From: Cerasicoccus sp. TK19100
GTDB taxonomy: Bacteria; Verrucomicrobiota; Verrucomicrobiia; Opitutales; Cerasicoccaceae
Assembly: GCF_027257155.1 (NCBI RefSeq)
Contig: NZ_JAPWDU010000003.1
Span: 372,001 to 436,000 of the forward strand
Direction: 5' to 3'
Length of the DNA stretch: 64,000 nucleotides
The notes beneath the pieces were generated by a model, which saw nothing but the letters and a program-made list of their open reading frames with translations, did not search any database and had not been told where the DNA came from. The stretch's first letter is position 1, and each line of letters starts with the position of its first letter. The translations under genes were made by a program, and so were the position numbers. This document shows, piece after piece, positions 55,906 through 64,000 of the stretch.

Positions 55906-56076
55906 AAGGTGGCGGCCGATGTCCCCATCGGCCAGAATCTAGGCTGTAAGTGTGTGGCGAAAGTGGGTGTGCTTTCCGCGATATTGGCCAGTCGCGGACA
56001 GATTCTATCTGATGCATCTCGCCTCTGGCCGATGTGAGGATCACCGCTCAGCGGGACAGGCATCGACCGCCACCTT
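55906..56076. repeat. Dispersed ~170-bp inverted-repeat element, copy 2
   Basis: Left arm 55906-55921 (AAGGTGGCGGCCGATG) and right arm 56061-56076 are reverse complements at 15 of 16. The right 39 bases, on the minus strand, match 38812-38850 at 36 of 39, the differences being transitions. No open frame inside. Confidence 0.8.
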
Positions 56077-56112
56077 GGCCATGGCAGTGGTGCGTTTCGG
56101 CGATGTGGAGAA

Positions 56113-56904
56113 TTATTCCTCCGTCGCTTCTTCGACGTTTTCCTGCATGCGTTCCTTGAGGGAGTGGGAGAGCATCCAGTCGTAGAGGGCGTCGTTGTTG
56201 TAGGCGGGGTCCCAGGAGTTGTGGCCGACGCCTTCGTAAACGGTAAACTCCGGGTTGCCGCCGGATTCAGACACGGCGGTGATGGCCTTTTGGCCACGCT
56301 CGAGCTTAACCGCCTGGTCTTCGCTGCCGTGGAAGGCCCAGATCGGCATGTCGCTGAGCACTTGGTAATCCACGTCCGGGCCCCATCCGCAGACGGGCGC
56401 AATGGCGGCAAATCGTTCCGGGTTGTTGGCCGCCCAAGTCCACGTGCCGTGCCCGCCGAGGCTGAGGCCGGTCAGGTAAACGCGGTTGGGATCGACGCGG
56501 TATTTCTCTATCATGTCGTCGTAAAACGCATTGAGTGTCTCGACCTCCCAGCTATGGCCGTGGGGGCACTGGGGAGCCACGATGATCATGGGAAACTCTT
56601 TTCCGTCGCGCACATGCTTGAGCGGGCCGTGCCGGGCGACTTTGGCCAAATCGTTGCCACGCTCGCCGGAGCCGTGGAGGAAGATCATCATCGGCCATTC
56701 CTTGGCCTTGTCGTCCTCGTAGCCCTCGGGCAGATAAAGAAGATAGCTGGCGCTGACGGTCTTGGTGATTTCCCGCTCAAACGACTCGTTGGACAAGCGG
56801 TCTTGCTCGGTCTCAGCTTGGGCGACAGGTGCGCACAAGCCAACGATTAGCGCGAAAAGACCGAGCAGGCGCTTGGTGAGATCGATTTTGCCGGGGGGCT
56901 GCAT
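56113..56904 (-). CDS. Exported alpha/beta-hydrolase (esterase-like)
   Basis: The 263 residues carry a signal peptide (KRLLGLFALIVGLCAPVAQA), an oxyanion strand MIFLHGSGERGND, the nucleophile elbow GLSLGGHGTW, an acid Asp in HGSEDQAV and a His in GVGHNSWDPAYNNDALYDWM. The triad is complete. Family-level function: periplasmic esterase or acyl-hydrolase; substrate unknown. Confidence 0.88.
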   Translation of the reverse strand: MQPPGKIDLTKRLLGLFALIVGLCAPVAQAETEQDRLSNESFEREITKTVSASYLLYLPEGYEDDKAKEWPMMIFLHGSGERGNDLAKVARHGPLKHVRDGKEFPMIIVAPQCPHGHSWEVETLNAFYDDMIEKYRVDPNRVYLTGLSLGGHGTWTWAANNPERFAAIAPVCGWGPDVDYQVLSDMPIWAFHGSEDQAVKLERGQKAITAVSESGGNPEFTVYEGVGHNSWDPAYNNDALYDWMLSHSLKERMQENVEEATEE

Positions 56905-56985
56905 GGTCTGGAAATGTTGCCTGGAAAAAATGAGGCCCGCAAGGGAGAAAATAAACCCGGCTGGCGGGCCAATTTCCCGTGGTGC

Positions 56986-57627
56986 CTAGTCCTCTTCGCG
57001 GATATCGGCTGCTTTGGCGAGGGCTTCAGCGATGCCCTGGCCGATGAAGTCCATCTTGGCGAACTGGTGGATTTTCTTACGGCAGTGGCGAAGCTCATCG
57101 CCGATGAAGATCACGCGGTAAAGCTTGGTGGCCTCCATGAGGGCGATGATGACTACGTCCTTCGGGTCCGGGATGACGTCTTCAGCGAGAATGGTCATGC
57201 GGATGCGGGTGCGCACTTCCGTTTCTTCCTTGCCGTTGATCATCGGGTAGGTGCGCTCGCCCTTCATCCACAGGAAGCGCTTTTCGCGCTCTTCGAGGAT
57301 GCCTTTGTGGACGAGGCCAGCGAAGATACGGGGCTCGAAGTGCTCGGCCTTGGCCGCTAGGGCTTCGATGGTCGCGACAATGCTGGGCTGCGCGCCCAGG
57401 CCGCTGACGATCAATAGCGCTTCGTCGAGCAGGGGATCATTGGTTGGCTTGGTGTCGAGCATGATCACGTTATCCGCATCGGTGTCGAGCTGGTTGAGGA
57501 AGGCCAGTTCCATCATCAGCGCACCGGCGATGGCGTAGTCAAAGGCGCGGCGGGGGACGTTGCGGTGCATGACACCGGTTTCGTCGTTGAGGGCAAGTAG
57601 AGTTATTTCTTCGGCAAATCGGAGCAT
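56986..57627 (-). CDS. GPP34 (Golgi phosphoprotein 3)-domain protein
   Basis: ATG 57627 (not the open-frame start at 57876) yields 213 residues with the GPP34 fold: MLRFAEEITLLALNDETGVM at the start, then ALMMELAFLNQLDTDADNVI and GILEEREKRFLWMKGERTYP. The domain binds phosphoinositides in eukaryotes; bacterial members are of unknown role, often with membrane or secretion genes. It is followed by plus-strand PAP2 and deacetylase genes. Confidence 0.82.
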   Translation of the reverse strand: MLRFAEEITLLALNDETGVMHRNVPRRAFDYAIAGALMMELAFLNQLDTDADNVIMLDTKPTNDPLLDEALLIVSGLGAQPSIVATIEALAAKAEHFEPRIFAGLVHKGILEEREKRFLWMKGERTYPMINGKEETEVRTRIRMTILAEDVIPDPKDVVIIALMEATKLYRVIFIGDELRHCRKKIHQFAKMDFIGQGIAEALAKAADIREED

Positions 57628-57733
57628 GGCAGGGTTTATTACGACCACATAGCCCGGCGGCAAGCGCAAAGCGGGTGCCGGTTTTGTGGCATTGCGTGTT
57701 GTCTCCCGGCGAAAATTCGTCCCTGCTGCCCGC

Positions 57734-58381
57734 ATGCCCATGAGCTGGAAGGAACGGATGTTTGCGCTGCCCTGGTGGAAATCCATTGGGGAGACGCTCG
57801 CCATTACCACGTTTATGGTGGTGTATATTTGGGTGATGCGTAATCCGCTGTTCCCCGTCCGCGTGGTGCCCGTCACGATGCCGGATTTATGGACGCCCCT
57901 TCTGCCCTGGACGGCATGGATTTACTTTTCCCTGTGGGTTTACATCTGCCTGCCAACCACGCTGATGGGGACCAAGGCCGTGCTGAGGCACTATTTTCTG
58001 GGCGCGTTGCTGATGGCCATCGTTGGCTTGGGCGTGTTTGTGGGCTACCCGACGGCGGCACCGCTGTGGGACGTGGATTGGAGCCAATATCCAGGCTGGT
58101 TTTCGTTTTTGAAAACGGAAGAGCTCTCCGGTAACGCCTGCCCGTCCATGCACGTGAGCTACACGGTATTTGCCTGTTTGTGGAGTGCGACGCTGCTGCG
58201 GGTGGTGAAGGCGGCCAGCTGGGTGCACGTGGTCAATGTCTTGTGGGCACTGGCGATTTTGGTCTCCACCATGACGACGCGCCAGCACGTGTTTATCGAC
58301 GTGGCTTTTGGCACGCTGTTGGGCTCGCTCATATTCGCGATAAATATGTATTGTGTGCGCCGTGAGCGGGTGGCACTTTGA
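57734..58381 (+). CDS. PAP2-like membrane phosphatase/phosphotransferase
   Basis: The 215 residues are a multi-pass membrane protein with the C2 motif ACPSMHVSYTVF and the C3 motif RQHVFIDVAFG. The classic C1 KxxxxxxRP motif is not seen, as in Aur1/inositol-phosphotransferase-like members. It may act on lipid phosphates or link lipid to head groups. ATG 57740 is an alternative. The deacetylase starts 10 bases later. Confidence 0.8.
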   Translation: MPMSWKERMFALPWWKSIGETLAITTFMVVYIWVMRNPLFPVRVVPVTMPDLWTPLLPWTAWIYFSLWVYICLPTTLMGTKAVLRHYFLGALLMAIVGLGVFVGYPTAAPLWDVDWSQYPGWFSFLKTEELSGNACPSMHVSYTVFACLWSATLLRVVKAASWVHVVNVLWALAILVSTMTTRQHVFIDVAFGTLLGSLIFAINMYCVRRERVAL

Positions 58382-58391
58382 CGTAGCTCCT

Positions 58392-59216
58392 ATGAAGTGG
58401 CAGTTAACGGTAACTTGCGTAATCCTTAAGCTGGCTGGATTGACGATGGTCTTTGCTGCGGATTGGGTATTGCTGGGTTGGGCCACATTTTTTGCGGGCG
58501 GGTTGCTGGTCACGGCGCACATGCTGGTGCCACAATGGCAAGGCCTCTGCGATGTCGATTCCGCCTTCGAGCCCGACTCGAAATCCGTCTGGCTGACGAT
58601 CGACGACGGGCCCGACCCGGAAGACACTCCGCAGCTCCTCAAGCTGCTGGCCCGGCACGACGCCCGGGCGACATTTTTCCTCGTCGGTGAGCGCGCCGCT
58701 GCCCACCCCGAGCTGGTGGAGCAAATCCGCGCCGCCGGACACGAGATCGCCTGCCACACGCATACCCACCCGCGCTTTTCCTTTTGGGCAATGGGGCCCC
58801 GGCGGTTAGCGGCCGAGATCGACCGCGCCCTCCCCCACTTGCAGAGCGAGCCGGGCGAGGTCCTGTTTTTCCGCCCACCGGTGGGCATTAAAAACCTTTG
58901 GCTGGGCCGCATCCTGAGAGCACGTAACCTGCGCTGCGTGGCGTGGACGGTTCGCAGTGGTGACGGCGTTGGCACCAGCGCGCAAGCAGTCATTGCCCGA
59001 GTGAGGCGCGAGGTCCGCCCCGGTGCGATTATCCTGATGCACGAGGGGCCCTCGATGGCGTCCGGCGTTCGGGTCCATGCAATGGACGGCGTGCTGTCCG
59101 CACTGAGCGACGAGGGCTACACATGTATTTTACCGACGGCGGATCAATTGCGCACAATGCCGGTCAAATTTTCCCTACCACCACAAACCTCAACGAAGGA
59201 ACTACTATGCAATTAG
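58392..59216 (+). CDS. Membrane-anchored polysaccharide deacetylase (NodB domain)
   Basis: The 274 residues begin with two hydrophobic segments ([35 protein letters not shown]) and hold a NodB domain: [12 protein letters not shown] with the metal Asp, [10 protein letters not shown] with the two His, FFRPPVGI and a C-terminal HEGPS. ATG 58392 is chosen over the frame start 58353, which adds only a poor extension overlapping the PAP2 gene. It overlaps gnd by 10 bp. Confidence 0.9.
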   Translation: MKWQLTVTCVILKLAGLTMVFAADWVLLGWATFFAGGLLVTAHMLVPQWQGLCDVDSAFEPDSKSVWLTIDDGPDPEDTPQLLKLLARHDARATFFLVGERAAAHPELVEQIRAAGHEIACHTHTHPRFSFWAMGPRRLAAEIDRALPHLQSEPGEVLFFRPPVGIKNLWLGRILRARNLRCVAWTVRSGDGVGTSAQAVIARVRREVRPGAIILMHEGPSMASGVRVHAMDGVLSALSDEGYTCILPTADQLRTMPVKFSLPPQTSTKELLCN

Positions 59217-60214
59217 GAATGATCGGCCTCGGCCGTATGGGTGCCAACATCGTGCGCCGCCTCATGAAAAATGGACACACCTGCGTCGTCTTCGACACGA
59301 ATGCAGACGCCATCAAAGAGCTTGAAAACGAAGGTGCCGTCGGTGCCACCACGCTGGAAGAATTCGTGGCCAAGCTCGAAAAGCCCCGCGCCGCCTGGGT
59401 CATGATCCCCGCCGCGATCACCGAAAAAGTCGTTTTCCAGCTCGCCGATCTCCTCGACGAGGGAGACATCATCATCGACGGCGGCAACTCGTATTTTCGC
59501 GACGACCGCGCCCGCGCCGCCAAGCTCGAGCCCCGCGGCATCCATTACATCGACTGCGGCACCAGCGGCGGCGTCTTTGGCCTGGAGCGCGGCTACTGCC
59601 TGATGATTGGCGGCCAAAAAGAGCCCGTGCAACACCTGGACCCGATTTTCGCCACCATCGCCCCCGGCGAGGGCGATGTGGAAAAGACCCCCAACCGCCC
59701 CGAAGGCGGCACCGCCCACAAGGGCTACCTGCACTGCGGCCCCGCCGGTGCCGGCCACTTCGTGAAGATGGTCCACAACGGCATCGAATACGGCATCATG
59801 GCCGCCTACGCCGAGGGACTCGACATCCTCTCCAACGCCAATTGCGACAAACAAGCCAAGGAGGTCGACGCCGAGACCGCGCCCTCCATGCATGGCGACC
59901 TCGACTACGATCTCGACCTCGGCGAAGTCAGCGAAGTCTGGCGCCGCGGCTCCGTGATCTCCTCCTGGCTGCTGGACTTGACCGCTGCGTCCTTTGTGGG
60001 CGATCCGAAGCTGGAAAAGTTCTCGGGCAAGGTGTCCGACTCTGGCGAAGGTCGTTGGACGATTGAAGCCGCGATCGAGTCCGCCACCCCGGCACCCGTC
60101 CTGACCAGCGCGCTTTACGAGCGCTTCCGCTCGCGCGAAGACCACGCCTTCGCCGACAAGGTCTGCTCCGCGATGCGCTACCAGTTCGGCGGCCACCTGG
60201 AAAAGAAGGATTAG
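59207..60214 (+). CDS. gnd: 6-phosphogluconate dehydrogenase (decarboxylating, short form)
   Basis: The 335 residues match the short bacterial GndA/YqeC-type: [19 protein letters not shown] at the N-terminus with the dinucleotide motif, [11 protein letters not shown] near 85-96, [11 protein letters not shown] near 118-128 and [19 protein letters not shown]. It makes ribulose-5-phosphate and NADH or NADPH. A GAAGGA ribosome-binding sequence precedes ATG 59207. Confidence 0.93.
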   Translation: MQLGMIGLGRMGANIVRRLMKNGHTCVVFDTNADAIKELENEGAVGATTLEEFVAKLEKPRAAWVMIPAAITEKVVFQLADLLDEGDIIIDGGNSYFRDDRARAAKLEPRGIHYIDCGTSGGVFGLERGYCLMIGGQKEPVQHLDPIFATIAPGEGDVEKTPNRPEGGTAHKGYLHCGPAGAGHFVKMVHNGIEYGIMAAYAEGLDILSNANCDKQAKEVDAETAPSMHGDLDYDLDLGEVSEVWRRGSVISSWLLDLTAASFVGDPKLEKFSGKVSDSGEGRWTIEAAIESATPAPVLTSALYERFRSREDHAFADKVCSAMRYQFGGHLEKKD

Positions 60215-60298
60215 CACCCCCTTTTTTTAGACCAGAAGGCAATCCTGCTGAGCGGGATTGCCACCACTGGCCCGCTAACGCTGATCGTTCCAAGGGTT

Positions 60299-60325
60299 GG
60301 CAACAATAGAGTGTTGCCCTCCGGT
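60299..60325. repeat. Short dispersed hairpin element, copy 2
   Basis: GGCAACAATAGAGTGTTGCC followed by CTCCGGT. The same unit is at 61580-61606 with four substitutions, all transitions and two compensatory in the stem, and at 53321. Confidence 0.6.
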
Positions 60326-60445
60326 GGAATCGCATCCGCATATTCGATTGTGCGATAAACGTGCGCTTCTGGGTATTTATCTTTACCAATCTGGGCCTGC
60401 CACGTTATGCTTTGCGGACTTATCACCCGGACACACATCTAAGAA

Positions 60446-60811
60446 ATGCCCAAAGTTACCATGATCGGCCTGCGCTCATCCGCGGCCAATTTTGACATGT
60501 GGCCCGAGCTTTCGGAAGAAAAGCTCGAGGCCGCCTTCAAGCAAGTCGTGCTCGAAATGGATGAAGCCGGCTACGAAGCGACCTGGTGCCTCCTGGCCCC
60601 TGGTGACACCGCCATCGAACAGGCAATCAAGACCCTGCTCGCTGAGCGGCCCGACGTGGTGCTGGTCGGCGCGGGAATCCGTAGCGACGCCGACCATTTC
60701 TCCCTGTTCGAAAAGCTGGTCAACGTCATCCACAGCTACGCCCCACAGGCCTACATCTGCTTTAACAGCAACCCCTTTGACTCCGTCGAGGCGGTGAAGC
60801 GCTGGGTTTAA
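60446..60811 (+). CDS. Conserved hypothetical soluble protein
   Basis: The 121 residues form an alpha/beta pattern (MPKVTMIGLRSSAANFDMWP, DVVLVGAGIRSDADHFSLFE, VNVIHSYAPQAYICFNSNPF) with no signal. It looks like a small Rossmann-like protein; no family recognised. Confidence 0.6.
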   Translation: MPKVTMIGLRSSAANFDMWPELSEEKLEAAFKQVVLEMDEAGYEATWCLLAPGDTAIEQAIKTLLAERPDVVLVGAGIRSDADHFSLFEKLVNVIHSYAPQAYICFNSNPFDSVEAVKRWV

Positions 60812-60848
60812 TCGAGTGCGATTTGAACGTTTGAGCTAGGCGTCGGCG

Positions 60849-61250
60849 TTAGCCGTCGCCTACGCCGACTGGTTGTGATTTAATAACTCGATTTATGAAG
60901 ACAATGGCCAACGCGCTGAATGCGAATACTACCCATTCAATAGGGCTAACTGAACGCGCTCCATAGAAATGAATAATTCCGAGCGTACCGAAGATGATGA
61001 AAATCGAGGTAGTGTATGCGATGCCCAAGGCCAAGAGGCGAAGTCGAAATCCTCTTTTGTCTTTCTTCCACAAAACAAACCCAGCTCCAGACGCTAATGC
61101 AATGCCGCATATTAGCACTATCCGTCCAAACTGGAAGTCCCTTTTTACCATACCAAGAAAGGTAAGGGATATTGGAACCGCGAACGGGATCGATACTATG
61201 AAAGCGAAGATTAGCTCACTGATTGATTTCTGAATTTTCTTATCTTTCAC
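60849..61250 (-). CDS. Small polytopic membrane protein, AT-rich gene
   Basis: The 133 residues have four membrane segments (about 10-30, 41-58, 70-92 and 100-120). No family recognised. The gene is clearly AT-richer than its neighbours, which suggests an acquired gene. Confidence 0.6.
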   Translation of the reverse strand: MKDKKIQKSISELIFAFIVSIPFAVPISLTFLGMVKRDFQFGRIVLICGIALASGAGFVLWKKDKRGFRLRLLALGIAYTTSIFIIFGTLGIIHFYGARSVSPIEWVVFAFSALAIVFINRVIKSQPVGVGDG

Positions 61251-61614
61251 AACGGTTAGGTGTCTCTAGACTGAAGCGCGTAGCGCGAAAGGAATTGATG
61301 CCAGCTGTTTGTTCGGATCCTTTTTACTCTTTTAATAGTATTCTATGTGATGCTAACGTTCACCTAACAGCTTGCAGTGTGGCACACGGAGCGCCGGGTA
61401 ATTTCTTGGTGGTTGGTTAAGCGATGATCGGGGATTCGACGGAACTTAGGAGTATTGGTTAGGCGGCAGGCAGTAAAGTACTATTAATCGGAACCTGGCA
61501 AACGTGCAAACATTCAAGTGCTAGAACTTGCTAAGGCGCAGTGAGCGGATCACTATGTGCTTATTCGACCAAACGTGGCGGCAACGACAGAGCGTTGCCC
61601 TCCAGTCGTAAACA
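61251..61614. other. Intergenic stretch before the sensor kinase stop
   Basis: About 360 bases without a supported gene. It holds the hairpin copy 3 (61580-61606) and otherwise no clear signal. Confidence 0.5.
61580..61606. repeat. Short dispersed hairpin element, copy 3
   Basis: GGCAACGACAGAGCGTTGCC followed by CTCCAGT; compare copy 2 at 60299. Confidence 0.6.
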
Positions 61615-62703
61615 CTACGCCGCTGGCAGATCCACAAAGAAGGTGCTGCCTTTGCCGGGGGTAGACTCGACTTGTATCTGGGTGCCCATCAGGCGGGCGC
61701 AGTCGTGGCAAATTTGCAGGCCCAGGCCGATACCGGTCTCGCCGCGTAGCCCCTCAGAGGGGGTAAGGCCGATGCCGCTTTGAATGCGTTTAACCCGCTC
61801 TTCGTCCAGGCCGATGCCGTCGTCGCTGACCTTCAGCCGCACCTTGCCCTCAATCGATTCGGCGGAGATGATCACCTTGCCGTTCGCGTCGGTGTGCTTG
61901 ATGCTATTCGAGACAAAATTGTTGATGATCTGGGAGAGCAAACGCTGGTCGCCAAGCACTTGTAGGGCGGAGGCCTTCGGCGGCTGCACCACCAGCTTCA
62001 CCTCGCGAATCGCGGCTGCAGCCGCAGATTGGTGGGCCGCGCGGTTGAGCAGCTGATTGACATCGACTGGCTCCTTGGCGGCGGCTTCACTGCTGCCCTC
62101 GGCGATGGCCAGGCGGAGCAGGCCCTGGATCAGCTCCAGTTGTTCCCGGGCGGTCGCGTCAATGTCGGACAGCAGGCCGTTGCGCTCTTCTTCGGACATG
62201 TTGTCGCCCTCGAGTTTGAGTAGCATGCAGGCATCGTTGATGCTCGCCAGCGGGGAGCGCAGATCGTGCGAAAGTGTGCGGAAAAAGCGGTTCTTGAGCC
62301 CCAGCAGTTCGGCCTGGGCCGTGAGGCAGCGTTGGGTCTCGGCCATGAGCACGCCCACCTCGTCCTCGTAATTTACGGGCAGGTGCGGGGCTTTGCGGCT
62401 GGAGTTGAAGTCCTTGAGCGCTTCGGAGGTGCGGCGGACGGGGGCCAGCATCTTAGACTGCACCAGCAGCGTGAGCCCGGTGCCAACCAGCGTCGCCAGC
62501 AGGCAGGTGATCACGATCATCACCGGAAACGGATTATCGCGCATGCTAATGACCGCAAAGCCGACGGTGGCGATGAGTGGGATGTGCACCCCGACAAACG
62601 CCACCACCATCAGCTTCCCGGTGAAGCTTTTGGGCCAGGGAAGCCGGCTGATGATTGCGTATAACTTGAAGGCCGGCGAATGCGCGTTGGGGGAAGTTGC
62701 CAT
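61615..62703 (-). CDS. Membrane sensor histidine kinase
   Basis: The 362 residues have two membrane segments (LMVVAFVGVHIPLIATVGF and MIVITCLLATLVGTGLTLL), a HAMP-like linker, the HisKA phospho-site His146 (FRTLSHDLRSPLASI) and an HATPase with NNFVSNSIKHTD, DDGIGLDEERVKRI and GETGIGLGLQICHD. The periplasmic loop between the two helices is only a few residues, so it senses through the membrane or cytosol. No response regulator is adjacent. Confidence 0.92.
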   Translation of the reverse strand: MATSPNAHSPAFKLYAIISRLPWPKSFTGKLMVVAFVGVHIPLIATVGFAVISMRDNPFPVMIVITCLLATLVGTGLTLLVQSKMLAPVRRTSEALKDFNSSRKAPHLPVNYEDEVGVLMAETQRCLTAQAELLGLKNRFFRTLSHDLRSPLASINDACMLLKLEGDNMSEEERNGLLSDIDATAREQLELIQGLLRLAIAEGSSEAAAKEPVDVNQLLNRAAHQSAAAAAIREVKLVVQPPKASALQVLGDQRLLSQIINNFVSNSIKHTDANGKVIISAESIEGKVRLKVSDDGIGLDEERVKRIQSGIGLTPSEGLRGETGIGLGLQICHDCARLMGTQIQVESTPGKGSTFFVDLPAA

Positions 62704-62777
62704 TTGGGGACATGATGCAGACTTGATACATGAATAATCAAGCGCATAGGGACCAGTTGATCCACTGATACGGCTAT

Positions 62778-62813
62778 AAAACAGCCCCCAGCGCCAGGTG
62801 ACGCGGGGGGCTG
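62778..62813 (-). terminator. Minus-strand intrinsic terminator
   Basis: CAGCCCCC (62782-62789) pairs with GGGGGCTG (62806-62813); on the minus strand the stem is followed by TTTTA. It lies 26 bases after the methyltransferase stop. Confidence 0.75.
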
Positions 62814-62838
62814 ATATTCGCGCAACGACGTTCTGCGC

Positions 62839-63921
62839 TTACACCTGCATGAGGAAGTAGGCGTTTTGGATGTCGTGCTCGAAGCGGTGGATGTCCACCT
62901 GGTCAAAGCCGGCTTCGGTGAGCATGCTCTGGGCCTTCTGCACGCCCCAGGCCGCGCCCAGGCCCATGCCGCCCTGCGCGAGGGAAACCGTCATGCAGTG
63001 CATGCAGGAGATCGCGTAAAACAACGGGCCGAGCGGGTGGCCGATGTTGTCATTGGGCTCGGAGGAGGCGTCGATATCCTGCATGAGGAAACGGCCACCG
63101 GGCTTGAGCGCTTCGCGGATGTTGGCCAGCACCATGTCGGGCCGACCCTGGTCATGGATGGCGTCCAGCGCGGTAATCCAGTCGAAAGTCTTGGGCTCGC
63201 GCCAGTGCGTGAGGTCCTTCACTTCGAAGTGGACGTTGCCCAGCCCCTTTTCCATGGCGCGGTTGCGGGCGAAGTCGAGCGCCTCAAGGCTCAGGTCGTA
63301 GCCGCGGAAATGGCTCTGGGGGAAGGCTTCGGCGAGCTGGATCAGCGCCATGCCACGGCCGCACCCGATGTCGAGCACCTCAATGCCGGCCTCGAGATCC
63401 GCGCGCAAGCCGGGAAAGAGGTCCACCACCTGATCGGCGATGATCGGCACAATGGACTGCCCGCTGTCTTCCGCCATCACGGCGTGGAAGCGTGGATACT
63501 TCGAGTAAGGCACGCCGCCGCCGTTGCGGAAGCAGTCGATCACGTCGTCTTCCACGCCCGCGAGCACCGGCAGAAACTGCGCGAAGATGGCCAGGTTGTC
63601 CTTGGCCGACTGGCGGCTGAGCCAGTGCGCGTGCTCCGGCGGCAGGCGATGGGTGGAGAGCTCGGCGTTGCGCTCGACGATCTCCGCCGCGATCAGGCAG
63701 CCTAGCCATTCGCGCACGTAGCGTTCGTTGAGGCCGGCGTCGTCGGCCAGCTGTTGGCTGGTGCGCCACTCACCGTCGGCCATGGCGTCAAACAGCCCCG
63801 TGCGGTGGCCGATGGAGATCATCAGCATGGTCATGCCGCCATTGAGCATGCCCAGGTATTTCTCCGCGAAGGCCTCCTGCTTGGGGAGATCGCGGCTTAT
63901 CGTATTGCAGACTTTACACAT
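62839..63921 (-). CDS. SAM-dependent methyltransferase with N-terminal winged-helix domain
   Basis: The 360 residues have an N-terminal winged-helix part (ADDAGLNERYVREWLGCLIA, about 60-80) and a class-I methyltransferase core with VLDIGCGRGMALIQLAEAFP near 185-205, then FDWITALDAIHDQGRP and GGRFLMQDIDASSEP. Similar proteins are Rv2258c-like. The start lies 25 bases from a TetR-type palindrome, so its expression is probably repressed by a TetR protein coded just outside the window. Substrate unknown. Confidence 0.85.
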   Translation of the reverse strand: MCKVCNTISRDLPKQEAFAEKYLGMLNGGMTMLMISIGHRTGLFDAMADGEWRTSQQLADDAGLNERYVREWLGCLIAAEIVERNAELSTHRLPPEHAHWLSRQSAKDNLAIFAQFLPVLAGVEDDVIDCFRNGGGVPYSKYPRFHAVMAEDSGQSIVPIIADQVVDLFPGLRADLEAGIEVLDIGCGRGMALIQLAEAFPQSHFRGYDLSLEALDFARNRAMEKGLGNVHFEVKDLTHWREPKTFDWITALDAIHDQGRPDMVLANIREALKPGGRFLMQDIDASSEPNDNIGHPLGPLFYAISCMHCMTVSLAQGGMGLGAAWGVQKAQSMLTEAGFDQVDIHRFEHDIQNAYFLMQV

Positions 63922-63945
63922 GTTGTTTTCGTAGTTGAGAGATAG

Positions 63946-63963
63946 ACAGACAGGTCTGTCTGT
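63946..63963. promoter_or_regulatory. TetR-type operator palindrome
   Basis: ACAGACAG-GT-CTGTCTGT is an 18-bp perfect inverted repeat (2-base centre) of the kind bound by TetR-family repressors. It lies in the promoter of the methyltransferase gene, 25 bases from its start. Confidence 0.65.
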
Positions 63964-64000
63964 TGTGGGAGAATGAAAAAGACAGGCAGTGGAGTGGTGC

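Noticed and set aside
60211-60438. 75-codon minus-strand frame after gnd
   Set aside because: It runs through repeat hairpins (including 60299-60325) and has no supporting context.
60838-60870. Hairpin AGGCGTCGGC...GCCGTCGCCT taken as a terminator
   Set aside because: One mismatch in the stem and no T-run.

Overview
The window looks like a chromosomal segment of a Gram-negative verrucomicrobium, probably of the Opitutae/Puniceicoccales type. The grounds are two PEP-CTERM exported proteins (27685-28779 and 32232-32831), an SHD1-like plus redoxin-fold protein, an exported DUF3106-type protein beside an ECF sigma factor, a secreted S55-family (SpoIVB-like) peptidase in a non-sporulating context, Mla-type lipid transport genes, and many imperfect palindromes between genes. 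The taxonomic call is inference. No prophage, insertion sequence, CRISPR array or rRNA operon was seen. The first gene is cut by the left window edge.

0-10.3 kb: a caspase-fold protein (partial), then a bacterial voltage-gated sodium channel gene downstream of a small winged-helix regulator gene on the minus strand. These are divergent from a plus-strand operon of a tandem universal stress protein and a full seven-subunit Mrp/Mnh Na+/H+ antiporter (mrpA-G). The 98 bp between the two operons hold two similar palindromes exactly 40 bp apart, so one switch probably sets both Na+ entry and Na+ exit. 10.6-18.6 kb: tRNA-Leu(CAG), a PspA-like coiled-coil protein with a polytopic membrane partner, a redoxin-fold protein lacking its cysteines, a PAS-rich hybrid histidine kinase, a lipoprotein and an M14-type metallo-hydrolase. 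18.7-28.8 kb: S55 peptidase plus a beta-propeller secreted protein, a tandem TerB protein, rsmE, an MCE (MlaD-like) protein, a cyclic-nucleotide-binding protein, a bacterial serpin and a PEP-CTERM protein.

28.9-36.2 kb: an ECF sigma / exported protein / likely anti-sigma / DUF3106-like operon, a histone-H1-like protein, a second PEP-CTERM protein, dnaN, and a DUF4288-like pair. 36.3-46.3 kb: exported proteins, a second tandem universal stress protein, a 47-residue membrane protein next to a proline-rich one, phzF-like, glgC, a STAS protein, and MlaF/MlaE-type ABC genes separated from the MCE gene. 46.4-53 kb: rsmD, a TPR membrane protein, the SRP RNA gene, lipoproteins, aroC, a low-molecular-weight phosphatase, a ~0.95 kb gene-free stretch with strong hairpins, and an orphan McsA-like gene. 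53-64 kb: a secreted peroxiredoxin, mobA, an esterase, a GPP34 / PAP2 / polysaccharide-deacetylase / gnd envelope-and-sugar cluster, a second sensor kinase and a methyltransferase behind a TetR-type operator.

Between genes there are several dispersed inverted-repeat elements: a ~170 bp element present twice, two nested ~220-240 bp elements, an 85 bp palindrome, and a 27 bp hairpin present three times. They are the most repetitive material in the window and resemble REP/MITE-type sequences.
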